Positions 11,459 through 22,463 of a DNA stretch of 64,000 nucleotides are shown piece after piece. Each line of letters opens with the position of its first letter. Within the stretch, counting starts at the first letter, position 1. Source of the DNA: Cryptomeria japonica (Eukaryota; Streptophyta; Pinopsida; Cupressales; Cupressaceae); NCBI RefSeq assembly GCF_030272615.1, contig NC_081410.1:145506349-145570348 (forward strand), in the 5' to 3' direction. Under the pieces are notes generated by a model. It ran no database searches and was not told the origin of the DNA. It saw only the letters and a list, made by a program, of their open reading frames with translations. A program made the position numbers and the translations under genes.

Positions 11459-13330
11459 CTATTTGGACTGTGTACGCTCTACATAGCTCGGGGCTCTCTG
11501 ATCCTCTGGCAGTACTCTCTCATATAAGATCTTGTAATAATGAGCCTCCCTCAGTGACATGTCTGATGCCATGTGAGTATCCAACAACTCTGTAAAGAGT
11601 GTCATCATCTGCTTTGGATCTAGGGCTTGTTGGCCCATGTCCCTCTCCCCCAACAACCTCACAACCTCTACCTCCACCTTTACCCTACTCAGCCTGGCCC
11701 TTAGTGCCTCCAGCTCATTATCCATCCTCTACATCTCCTCCCTAATCTGCCTCATCACTCCCCCACTCCTTGTTTCCTCTAGTAACTCAGAGGTAGTCTT
11801 GACCTCAGTTTTATAGATATCTCACTCAAATATGGCAGCCTCTAAGTCCCTCCTCAAAGCATCTCCCTCCCTCCTAACTCAGTCTATCTCCACCTGTAGG
11901 CTATCAACCCTGACTCTCTCTTTCTCTAACCTCTATCTCTTTGCATCCAGCTACTCCTCTAAGCTCTAAGCCCTATCCCCTTTGGTATCAATCTCAAAAA
12001 TAGCCTGAGAAACATGCCCCTCCATCTGTCCTCCTCTCTCATGTCCCCCACCCACCTCGGCATCCATAGGCTCAACCCCTCCTGCTAGTCGTACCTCTAC
12101 CTCTAGAACCACCCCTATCTCTTGTGCTAGCACATGTGCATGTATTGGAATTGTTGTTGTTGCATGTCCCCTCTCTTCTCTCCTCGACATCTGCCATCAG
12201 CCCCTAGCTCCCCCTCCTCAGCCGCATCTACCTCTCCTCCAATAACCTCATCCACTGAGGGTGCTATCTCATCTGACTCCAAAATACCCAATACAGTGAG
12301 ATGAACAGGCCTATGAGCCTCCCACCATGTAGTCTATGCACCTATGCATCTCAAATCATCAATCTTCAGTCTCTCCTACCAAACCATGGTCTTTGCACTT
12401 GTCTAGCTCAAACATACTGCAAATGGTTTGATGGTGTATCCCTAGGTAGTTGTCTCCATAGTAATTCATGGGTGCATGCGCTCCTCACCCATTATATCTT
12501 GCCTCTCCCCAAATTGTTGCATGACTCTGTGAGGGAGGTACTGATCAATGAAATGCACAGTCATGTCGAATAACCAGCATTGGCTCTCCACCCACGCAAG
12601 CATATAATCTCGCCACCATCGCTTATAGTCCCTATAGAGAAGCCATGTAAACTCTATAAAATCATAAAATATCTGTCTGCAAGACCATATGGCACCAACC
12701 CAAGTATAGTGCAAAATCCCCATGTAACATAAGGGTATCTCCTCCATCAGACCAATACTCCAATCAACTATGTGACTACAATGTGCTCCCATGCCCATAT
12801 ATGTAGGAGCCTCACGTTGGTCCCAAGGTTCTTAAAACCTTGGTATACACACATATGCATGTCATGATAGAGTTGGCCTAATAAAGTCACCCCCATGCAT
12901 ACCAAACACCATCCTCCATCATATAATATAAACACCTACTCCATCTGATAGAGAATCCATTCCTGCTGAGACCAGGCATCATCCTACCACTAATCAGGTC
13001 ATGGATGAATAGAACTAGTGGGGGAATCCCTCGATGTTACTCCATCATTGACTTGAGCACCATTCGCTTGCGATCCATAGGAAGATCATATGTGCAATAC
13101 ACACTCTATAGGTAGAACTTCCCATTCTCCAGTTGAGGCCACTATGCAATGAACCCCAGCTCGCACTAGACTAGCAGTATCCACTTTGACCCGCCCAACT
13201 CCCTAAATAGTGCCATCATGGGAGGCTCATGCTCCTGTGACCCCAGGATCGTAGGATCCTCCTACAACCATTCAAACCACTCCATTAGCTCTTTATTCTA
13301 GCCTATTCTAGCCTTGAGGCATCTTGTCAA
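11459..13330 (-). pseudogene. Antisense extra ORF of a gypsy element, plant-mobile-domain-like (copy 1)
   Basis: The minus-strand reading is broken by several stops and at least two frameshifts. Visible in order: a block with LPMDRKRMVL (about 13080) and YYMMEDGVWYAWG (about 12920); LLHIWAWEHIV (about 12795); 12466-12798 open, with WLLYRDYKRWWRDYMLAW and PHRVMQQFGERQDI; an acidic linker; and a coiled coil (11459-11725, LEALRARLSRVKVEVEVV). The WAWEH and HRVMxQFG motifs resemble the plant mobile domain (PMD, aminotransferase-like) known from MAIN/MAIL proteins and transposons. The match is from memory, so the assignment is moderate. Copy 2 lies at 38570-39910 next to G1 pol, which identifies this as a 3' accessory ORF of that gypsy lineage. 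Confidence 0.5.
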
Positions 13331-13744
13331 CATCCCATGACCCTGCCTTAGCCTCTCATTTTTCTTCTCATCCCCTTCAAAGCGAAGATGATGTTTCCCC
13401 AAGTAGAGACGCCAAAATAGTCACCCTTGCACTGATCCACAGTGCGAAGATGGTGATCCTTAGTTTTCCCTATCCCCCTTTCCCTACAGCGGAGATGTTG
13501 ATCCATAGATCAACATTTGCCAGACATTGACCATCTGCACAGGAGGCGATAATCTCTGCAAGTGCCGAAATGGTGATCAGAGTTTGTGCCCCACTAAGGT
13601 TTCCCCCTATTCATGAGCATAATAAATGCTAAATATACTAAAGCACAATGTCAGGTGTAGGGTATGTATTACTGGGCCATACTTAGTTGGTCTCTAGTAG
13701 CAGTGAACTTTCTTGGATGATGTTTTATCATACTACTAACATTG

Positions 13745-14715
13745 TTTTCACAACACGTTTGTCGAAGGCTATTATTTTTCCACTATCTTAGTTTTTTTTG
13801 CATCTAGATTAGTTAACACTTACATGTGGTACTAAAAAGAACAAATGGCTGCCATAATTTGAGCACTTTTACATTCATAGGGTGGACCCACCATTGCATT
13901 AAGTATCATCTCCCCTCACCTTCGTGGAACTTAGGTGAAGAGAAAGGTGATCAATGACACCCACCTTTTCTTTTAGTAGTTAAGGTGTATCTTTTATTAG
14001 GGATTTTATCACCCCACAACGGTATCTCTAATTGGGACACGTCGAGGATATCGTCTCTCATGATGCGATCTTGAGCAGTGTCTTTCAAATCACTATATTA
14101 AAAAACCTGGTCAAATGGTCGGAGTGCCTAGTGAATTCGACCTATGTGGAGGCCTTCTCTACATCGATAAGCTCAGTTAGAACCTTGAGTGACTTGCTTT
14201 GCAGATTCATTGTTGGACTGGACTTGCCAAAAAATTACTAAGAACCCTTTTTTAGTATCCCAAATGCCACATTTAATGGTTTAGGGTGTGTGGATTGCAC
14301 CCAATAGATAGTCCTTATGTACCCACTAAAGATGAGATGTGAATCTCTTGATTAAAAGATCTTCAAATCTTTGGGGTAATAGAATCTAGTATGCCCGAGA
14401 AGTGTGTGTCATGGAGTGGAGTCAATACTACCAGATTCTCTATTTGTCTGCTTGTTTGAGGTATTTCTATGTCATGGGGGCCCCATTGAATGGTTTCCAA
14501 TTTCCAGCCTAATTTGTATGTTTTTTGTGTGTCTTCATTCTACAAACTAGTGAAATTTTGTTATATTGGGCTAATATAGGCCCCCCTCACTTTCAGGCTT
14601 GCCATAAAGAATTACCTTGGCCAATGTGTTTGTCATTGTTTGATTTCTCTTGCCAAGAGTAGACACATTCCATTGTTATCAACATTTGACCAATTCCACT
14701 CATTCACCATAAAAC
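13745..14715 (+). other. G1 leader, left part
   Basis: No gene seen. It aligns with the reverse complement of the G0 leader through several motifs, including TTGTCGAAGGC, CTTAGGTGAAGAGAAA and TGTTTGAGGTATTT, plus GGGGCCCCATTGAATGG (about 14479). It continues at 28089 after element B. Confidence 0.65.
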
Positions 14716-15231
14716 TGTTAGGACTAATGATAGTCCCAAAGATACTGAGAGGGGGGGTGAATCAGTATCTAACCAGTTAACATAATATTTAACCTTATTA
14801 AGTATTTTGCATTCCAAAACAATGTACTGGTAACCAAGAATTAATGTAGTAAATACGAACATTAAAGACAACATAGAAAGCACACCATAACACAAGATGT
14901 TTAATGAGGAAACCCGGTGTGGGAAAAACCTTGGTGGGATTTTTGACCCACAATATTAACTCACTAGCCAATGAATGGATATTACTTACATGAGGGGCCT
15001 ACACATGCAGGAAGGCCAACTGCCTAGAGCTCACTGCTCAATTACAAAAGGAAGTCTCACTGACTTACAAAATGGATTATGAGAATCCAATATAATGTAC
15101 TGCTACAATTCAGCATCTGTTATGTCAAGTTCAGTACCGGTTTAAGCTCATACTATAACCATAAACCTTATACAAAATCTGCCTTAATATTCTCTCATCA
15201 CTTCTACATTATCCATGTCCATCCTATCTAT
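14716..15231 (-). repeat. B 3' LTR, distal piece
   Basis: Matches 27294-27812 of the right LTR. It is interrupted at 15231/15232 by element A and resumes at 21966. Confidence 0.9.
15227..15231 (+). repeat. Target site duplication of A (left)
   Basis: TCTAT, repeated exactly at 21961-21965. Confidence 0.9.
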
Positions 15232-16025
15232 TGTTGGCATTGCACACTCCAAAGAGAATTGTAGGTGATTGAAGGTATTGTCATTGATGGCAACCTTGCA
15301 ATCTTATGGCACCGGTAGGCACCGACACCGACAGACTCTACACCAGCAGATATTTCATTAGTAGTAGCAATAATGTTTACCAGCATCTCAGCCAATAGGA
15401 TTTTGATTATTGCATTTTGTATTTCATTGTAATATCTTTTTGTAAGTCGACATGACATATTGTAATAAGAATCATATATAAGTATGACATCTTGTAGATC
15501 ATTTTGTGTGACAAAACATAGAGGAAAAATATGATGGATATGTAGAGCGAATATTAAGGCAGATTTTGTAGAAGGGTTTATGGTTATTGCATGAGCTTAC
15601 ACCGGTACTGAATATGGCATAACAGATGCTATTTTGTAGCAGTGCACTATATTGGATTTTCATAATCCATTTTGTAAGTTAGTGAGACTTCCTTTGTAAT
15701 TAAGCAGTGAGCTTTAGGTAGTTGGCCTTCGTGCATGTGCAGGCCCCTCTTGTAAGTAATATCCATTCATTGGCTAGTGAGTGAATATTGTGGGTCACAA
15801 ATCCCACCGAGGATTTTCCCACACCGGGTTTCCTCGTTAAACATCTTGTGTTATGGTGTGTTTTCTATGTTGTCTTTACTATTCTTATTTACTACATTAA
15901 TTCTTGTTTGCCGGTACATTGTTTTGGAATGCAAAATATTTAATAAGGTAGAAAATCTGTTAACTGGTTAGATACTGATTCACCCCCCCCCCCCTCCCCT
16001 CTCAGTATCTTTGGGAATCCTAACA
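15232..16025 (+). repeat. A 5' LTR
   Basis: Starts TGTTGGCATTGC, ends ATCCTAACA just before the primer site. Carries an AGTATGACATCTTG region and a C-run near its end. Confidence 0.95.
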
Positions 16026-16027
16026 AT

Positions 16028-16040
16028 TGGTATCAAAGCC
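16028..16040 (+). promoter_or_regulatory. A primer binding site (initiator Met tRNA)
   Basis: TGGTATCAAAGCC, two bases after the LTR end; one change from the E1 and B sites (TGGTATCAGAGCC). Confidence 0.9.
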
Positions 16041-16069
16041 TAGTCCTCTATTTTCCAAATCCTAATAGC

Positions 16070-17205
16070 TTGAGGAAGATTCTGACACTGGTACAAATGG
16101 AAAACTTGAGAAAGCAATTAGAAGGAGCTCTTGCAGACTTTGATGTAGAAAAGTTGAAGAATATCAAACTTGAATATGATTTGAAGACTGCACAGGAAAT
16201 CATTCAAGGACTTCAGGAGAATCTTACTATTGCTAGAAACAAAAGAAGAGAACTTCATGAGAAGATACAGAATGATGATGATGAAAAGAAAACTCTTAAT
16301 GATCTTGTAAGCAAGATGAGGCAAGAAAACATGACCTTGAGGAATGAGATGCAAGACATGACTATGAGATTTTGTAAAGACATTGAAGACAAAAAGAAGA
16401 ATGAAGATGACTTGACTAGAAGACTCAATGATGCTGGAAATGAAAATCTAAGAGTCATGAAAATGATATGTTAAAGACAGAACTGATTCACATGGAACAT
16501 GACAAAACTGAACTTATGAGACAGAAGGATTTTTTGGAAAATGAGTTGGCTACTGCAAATCAACATAAGGAAAAATTCAAGAAAAGTTCAGAAGAACTTG
16601 ATGATATGCTGAAAAATCAAAAACCTAATGGAGACACTAATGGACTTGGATTTGAAGTTGGTGAAATCTCCAGTACTGCAAACAATCATGATCACAGTAA
16701 ACTGGTAAGACAACCTAATGCCTACAAATTTAATGGGAAATGCTTTAACTGTAACAAGTATGGTCATAGAGCAAATCGGTGTAGATCTAGAAACTATCAG
16801 AACACTAATGCACCCATCGGTCAATGTTCCAAATGCAACAAAATTGGTCACAATTCAGAAAATTGCAGAATGAATGTAAGATGTTATGTTTGTGGAAGAT
16901 TTGGACACTTATCTAATCAATGGAGAACACAAACCGATATAGGATATGGAAAGGCTATTCAGAAAAACAATGTGATTTGTTATGCTTGTAACAAGATAAG
17001 ACATATTGTAAAATTTTTTAGAAGCAAGACTTCACTGACAAATAACAAAGGACCCAGTTTAAAAGGCAAAGAGAATGTAGATGAGGTAAAGCAATAATTT
17101 TTAAAACAATGGATTAGAAAGAGAGATCAGAATGTTGATGAAACTATTCCTTCACTAGTAGAACAGAGTATTACTCCATCGGCAGGAGATTCTTCATCTA
17201 ACTGA
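16070..17205 (+). pseudogene. A ORF1: Gag-like coiled coil with four CCHC knuckles
   Basis: The first ATG lies about 30 bases after the primer site. Residues 1-200 are coiled coil (KLKNIKLEYDLKTAQEII and similar). A 4-base deletion near 16455, seen against B, shifts the frame, which resumes at 16468. The nucleocapsid part has CFNCNKYGHRANRC, CSKCNKIGHNSENC, CYVCGRFGHLSNQW (last Cys lost) and CYACNKIRHIVKFF (Gly and Cys lost). A TAA at 17095 replaces a Glu codon of B, and the shared end is SSSN-stop at 17205. The expected role is RNA binding and particle assembly. A Copia capsid-head domain is not visible, so the protein may need a partner Gag. Confidence 0.8.
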
Positions 17206-17508
17206 AAAGAAACCTTTTAGGGGTATTGCAACAAATTGAAAATCATGCAAGTTTACCCTCAGTTGATGGTGAGAAGATGAACTTCTTCTTTACCGGCAGA
17301 TGTGTTAAGTTTCACTTAACCGGCAGGCATTTATTGTGGTTGTTGAAAGAAAAAGTATTATAAATCAATGTTTTTTCACTCTTTTTCATTCACTGAGTAT
17401 TCAAATTTCCTAAGAGCGCGAAAAACCCGAGCAATGGCATCCTTAGCGAGAAGTGAAGCAAGATCTTTCAAGCATCCAAACCTAAAAGGCAGATTAAGGT
17501 ATTTATCA
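17206..17508 (+). promoter_or_regulatory. ORF1-ORF2 spacer of A with TATA box
   Basis: TATTATAAAT at 17356-17365, about 145 bases before the ORF2 start, with GCATTTATTGTGG upstream. B has GCATTTAATGCGG and ATTATAAAT at the matching place. This suggests separate transcription of ORF2 from an internal promoter (inference). Confidence 0.45.
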
Positions 17509-20500
17509 ATGGCTTCCTCCTATGCTCCTAAATTCATTGCAAACCCTACTGTTATTGAAGCGGTTAAATGCCCTAGGCTCGTATTCAAGATTATCCCTGA
17601 AATAGAAAAATAGGATGATACCCTAGGTGAATTTTCTAAGATGCCTAAAGGAGTTGCATATGCAGAAGATCCAAGAATTTACATACATTTCCATATTGAG
17701 GAACTAGGTTCAGATGAAATCATGAAAATGTATAAGAATGTGATATGTGATGAGAATGGAACTATAAAACCAGAACATAAGGTTATAGAAACCCTAGGTT
17801 TTGTGGAAATCCTTGACATTCTGGAATTTCCTAAGGAAGTTGTGAGGATTGTACTCAGTAGAGTTCATGGAGAGTTCTTTTGGTTAGACTCTATCCATAA
17901 GATCACTAGAGAAGCAGTTAAGGTTGTGATTGGCTTACCTTCCACCGGTAGTAGGCCAGATAAGACCAAGAAAGTCCCAAACAACACAGTGATGACTTTA
18001 ACTGGTGCAACCTATGACAATAGATCCCTAAGAGTTAATGATGTGAAAGATGACAATGTTAGATTCATTAGCATGATATTAGGGTATAAGGCAACACATG
18101 CTAGCCGAGTGAACTCAGTTTCCAGTCTATGTATCAAGAGTGCATATGATATGGATAAAAATGATGCTAAGATAGGTGTATGTGAATGGGTGAAGGATGA
18201 ATTGATTGAACCTCTAAAGAAAATTAAAGGAGATAAGAAAGGTACTTTCAGATTTGGAAATCTTCTTGTATGCCTAATGCTATATATTACAAAAGAAGTT
18301 ATCGGTATAGGAAGGAAAGATTTTGGTTATGACATACTGGTAGGGAAACAACTATTGGATATCTTCACCGGCATGGGAACAGATAAGGACAACAAAATAA
18401 CTAAGTATTTCCAAGCCTTTAAAGCAAAAATGAAGACTAGGGAAAGGTTACCTCATAGTATTTTTGACAAATATCAAAATGAAATTTATTTTGTGATTAA
18501 GAAGGATGAGATCTGGATGGAAGAAGTTCTTCCTAGAACTATTTGGGTGACAGAGATGGGATATGAGGCAGATGTAAACATAATTGAAACATATGCCAAA
18601 TCCCTACTTGAAGCCCCTAGAGAACCAGAAGAAAAAGTTTTTGGTAGTGTAGAATCAATAAAAAGTGATGTACAAACTCTAAAACAAAGGAAGAGAAGAG
18701 AAAAATATATCCAAAGTGCATCTAAGTAGGTGAAAGAAATAAAGGAAATTGTAATGAATATCACTGGTATCAAGGAAAGTGATTTGGAAGGTTTACAACC
18801 AGAAGCTCACCTCTCACCGGTTGGAACTTCATCAGAAAGTGAAATCCCAGCTGAATTTAAAAGAGTTCATAGGAAGAGAAAACCTTCACCAGTACCCTCT
18901 CCTCCTCCCAATAAAACCAGGACAACAAGGTAGAAACAATAGGCAGTAAGGCCCCCAGCTAAAAAGATGACACCAAGAAAAAGAAAGGAAAAACAGGTTA
19001 TTCCTTCTGTTGACAACTTGCTAAATGAAATAACAAACGATGGAAACTTGTCTAATGTTAGTAAATTGTATGATACATTTACTAATGAAGAAAAGGAAAT
19101 CATAGAAAATAGTATCATTTTACACCTCGACATCTATAAGAAAGTTTTGGTAGAGGTTGTAGATGATTTACCTAGTGACCTTTATAGGCGGCTTGATGCT
19201 AAAAGGTTAGCCATTATGGAACTAGATAATAAAATAAAGATTGAGAAACTGCTAGTTGTTCACCCTGTTAAATCAATTGAGGAAATTGATGAGCTGATCA
19301 GCGAAGCTAACATAATAGTATTTTCTAGTGGTCACCGGCATGTAAGTCTAATGGCTGGTAGAGTCAATGAGATATCAAAAGAGACAATAGATAAATGGGA
19401 TATTTTCTTTGTTGAGAAGGAGAAACAAGAAGAACTAAAGAGACCAAAAGCCTTCAAAGTTTACCAAAAGGATAAAGATAAGGGAAAAGGCAAGGTAGGT
19501 GGACTACCAAATATAAAAGTGATAGAAAATTTACCACCACCTACTGTTAGTCCACCGATTCAGATAGATGCAACACCAGCTACTCAGGATGTGGAGACTC
19601 CACATGAGGATACAAATCCTGAGTCAGAAATCCTGTACACAATGAACATTGATACTCAGGAGGTCAATATTGTGGTTGATAAGGAGACCACTGGTGAGAA
19701 TGAAGATGTGGCTACTGAGCCACCGGCTAAAAATATTGAGGTAGAGACACACAGAACAAACAGTGGAACATATTGAGATTGGAATGGTTACTGACAATAC
19801 CATTGATGCAAACATTGAAAAACCAACAAAGACTGAGAAACCAGCTGCAGATAATATAGATAAACCTACTAAGTCACTGGTAGTGGATAGTGCAGAGGTG
19901 CAGATAGAGAAATCGACAATGGATGCCACAGAGAAACCATCAAAAAAACTACCAGTAGAGAGCACAGAGAAACCCACTGAGAAACAGACAGAGAAAAAGG
20001 TTGAGTCACAGGTACATACAAAGATAGTGCCACCGGCAATAGTTGAGAAGCCTAAACCTTTGCTGGTAGAAATGCAAACACAAACTAACCCACCAAAGGT
20101 CAAGGCAAGCAAAGTGGTTACTCACACCGGTAGCATGGAGATTGTCAAGGTAGTTGGATAGTCATTTGGTACTTCCATGACTGAATTCAGACCAACAAAT
20201 GTAATTGAGGTATTATTGGATTCTATCAAGAAGATTAATGATTGTAATACACTGGCATATAAGGCTATAGATGATACCATCCCCATTCTTAAATTGATTT
20301 CACCCAAGTGTAATATAGAAAATAAAGATTATTTGAGTCAATTAGACACATTGTCTAAGTATATCACCGGCAACATATTGACTGTGGAACAAATAAATGA
20401 AGAGACATTTAAGGAGAAGATGGACAGAGAAAAGGAGAAATTCTTTGATGAGACAATAAAAAAGTGCATGGGACACATTGACACCCTCTTACCAGCACTG

Positions 20501-20923
20501 AGTAAAACCATTATGGAGTTCAAGGAACTATATAGAGATACTTGTAAGACTAATCTTTTGACAGTGGATATCAATAAGGAGATCAGCAAAGTACAAAAGG
20601 AAATTGATAAAATAGTTGATAATATCATTGGCTCACCTAAACCAATATTAGTTATCGAACAGGAGATTGCTAAATTTGAAGAGAAACTTGAAAATTTGGA
20701 GAAGGAAAAGGAAAAAATAAAAGGAAAGGCAAAAGATCTTAAATGTAGACTCAGTTCTAAATTGGATATCCTCATCTCTTTGAGGAAAGAGATCTTAGAG
20801 GCACTTATTCAGGGACAAAAGATACCGGAAGAGAAAATACATCACCTCATCGGTACAATTCAAATAACAGAGGCAACATTGAAGGACAGTGACAGGTTCA
20901 CTCAAAGCCTGAATTTGGCATAA
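17509..20923 (+). pseudogene. A ORF2: large unknown protein
   Basis: Start MASS at 17509 is conserved in B and, as MAST, in E1. Open blocks are 17641-18729, 18967-19776, 19763-20161 and 20177-20923. They are separated by amber codons (17611, 18727, 18931, 18940, 20159) and one frameshift near 19765. The N-terminal globular part holds VLSRVHGEFFWLDS, GLPSTGSRPDKTKKVPNNTV, GTFRFGNLLVCLMLY and KMKTRERLPHSIFDKY. Then come a basic KRKEK/KRRREK region, a middle block (TFTNEEKEIIENSIILHLDI), a Thr/Pro/Glu-Lys linker with EKPT/EKPSK repeats, and a coiled-coil C-terminus. No enzyme motif was recognised. The FRFGNLL part vaguely resembles plant 'transposon protein' families, but I cannot name a domain. 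Length without breaks is about 1,138 codons. Confidence 0.65.
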
Positions 20924-21015
20924 GCAGACCTATTTCAGATTGTAACCAACCGGTTACAAGGTTCTAGCTGATAACTGCACTCATTTGAAATTTTGACAAC
21001 CTTTTTCATTGATGT

Positions 21016-21170
21016 CAAAGGGGGAGTAGTAGAGAAGAGAAAAATCCAATAACTTAGAGATCATCTGCTCAGGGGGAGCACACAGTTTTGGTAAGATTTT
21101 TGGACTTCAATTTTTGGATACAATTTTGAATTTTTCTCATGAGTGTTGCCATCAATGCCAAAGGGGGAGA
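21016..21170 (+). promoter_or_regulatory. A polypurine tract with two upstream tracts
   Basis: CAAAGGGGGAGA (21159-21170) abuts the 3' LTR. CAAAGGGGGAGTA (21016-21028) and CAGGGGGAGCA (21069-21079) precede it. The same set of three is found in B and E1. Confidence 0.7.
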
Positions 21171-21171
21171 T

Positions 21172-21960
21172 TGTTGGCATTGCACACTCCAATGAGAATT
21201 GTAGGTGATTGAAGGTATTTTCATTGATGGCAACCTTGCAATCTTATGGCACCAGCAGGCACCGGCACAGGCAGACTCTACACCGGCAGATAGTTCACCG
21301 GCAACGGCAATAATGTTTTCCGGCATCTCAGCCGACAGGATTTTGATCATTTCATTTTTTATTTAATTGTAATATTTTTTTGTAATCCAACATGGCATAT
21401 TGTAATAAGATTCATATATAAGTATGAGATCTTGTAGATCATTTTGTGCAACACGACATAGAGGAAAAATATGATGGATATGTAGAGCGAATATTAAGGC
21501 AGATTTTGTAGAAGAGTTTATGGTTATTACATGAGCTTACACCGGTACTGAATCTGGCATAGCAGATGTTGTTTTGTAACAGTACACTAGATTGGATTTT
21601 CATAATCCATTTTGTAAGTCAGTGAGTCTTCCTTTGTAATTAAGCAGTGAGCTTTAGGTAGTTGGCCTTCCTGCATGTGCAGGCCCCTCTTGTAAGTAAT
21701 ATCCATTCATTGGCCAGTGAGTGAATATTGTGGGTCACAAATCCCACCAAGGTTTTTCCCACACCAGGTTTCTTTGTTAAAAATCTTGTGTTATGATGTG
21801 CTTTCTATGTTGTCTTTACTGATCATCTTATTTGCATTAATTCTTGTTTACCGGTACATTGTTTTGGAATGCAAAATATTTAATAAGGTCAGAAAATTTG
21901 TTAACCAGCTAGATACTAATTCACCCCCCCCCCCTCTCAGTATCTTTGGGAATCCTAACA
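21172..21960 (+). repeat. A 3' LTR
   Basis: 789 bp, direct repeat of 15232-16025, ending CCTAACA directly before the TCTAT target duplication at 21961. Confidence 0.95.
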
Positions 21961-21965
21961 TCTAT

Positions 21966-22228
21966 ATAAAAATGATTTACAAGATCTCATACATATATGA
22001 GTCTTATTACAATATGCCATGTCAGCTTTACAAAATATATTTATAATTAAATACAATAAACAAAGTCTTGTCAGCTGGAGTGCCGGTATACATTGTTGTC
22101 GTTGTTGGTGAAGTGTTTGTTGGTGTCGGTGCCTGGTGGTGATTTACCAGATGAATTTCGGGTGGCTTCCTGTAGGTTGCCATCAATGACAACACCATTA
22201 TTTCTCACTAGAGTGTAGAATGCCAACA
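21966..22228 (-). repeat. B 3' LTR, proximal piece
   Basis: Continues the LTR broken at 15231; matches 27813-28083. Ends with the TGTTGGCATTCTA start of the LTR (minus strand). Confidence 0.9.
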
Positions 22229-22386
22229 ATCTCCCCCTTTGACATTGATGGCAACACTCATCAAAAAAATCCAAAAATCTATCCCAAAAAGTGATGTCCA
22301 AAATTTTACCAAAAATGTGTGCTCCCCCTAAGCAGATGATCTCCTCTGATGACCATTTTTCTCGGTCCACTACTCCCCCTTTGACA
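22229..22386 (-). promoter_or_regulatory. B polypurine tract with two upstream tracts
   Basis: 22229-22240 next to the LTR (AAAGGGGGAGAT on minus), with further purine tracts at 22321-22332 and 22370-22386, mirroring A. Confidence 0.65.
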
Positions 22387-22463
22387 TCAATGACAAAGGT
22401 TGTCAAAAATTGTCAAATGAGTGCAAAATTTTAACTTGAACTTCGTAACCGGTGGGTTACAAT

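Larger units (their letters stand above)
11148..13720 (+). repeat. Copy 1 of a G1-type 3' block (direct repeat of about 38525-40300)
   Basis: Runs parallel to 38525-40300 with high similarity from about 12000 on; the region 11165-12020 has no counterpart in copy 2. G0 inserted at its left end, in a (TAA)n tract also present at 38522. On the right, similarity stops at about 13720 and G1 leader begins by about 13745 with no LTR between. Confidence 0.7.
15232..21960 (+). mobile_element. A: complete pol-less two-ORF LTR retrotransposon
   Basis: 6,729 bp with LTRs of 794 and 789 bp, TG...CA ends, Met primer site (16028-16040), ORF1, ORF2, polypurine tract (21159-21170) and a perfect 5-bp target duplication TCTAT. 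No protease, integrase, RT or RNase H motif is seen in any frame, so it is non-autonomous. The two LTRs differ at about 35 of the first 290 positions (counted by eye), many of them C/T or G/A, so the insertion is old. It is tail to tail with B. Confidence 0.95.

Noticed and set aside
17600-18950. Programmed amber readthrough in ORF2
   Set aside because: Not accepted as a call: C-to-T change at CAG and TGG also gives TAG, and other copies were not available. Kept only as a question.
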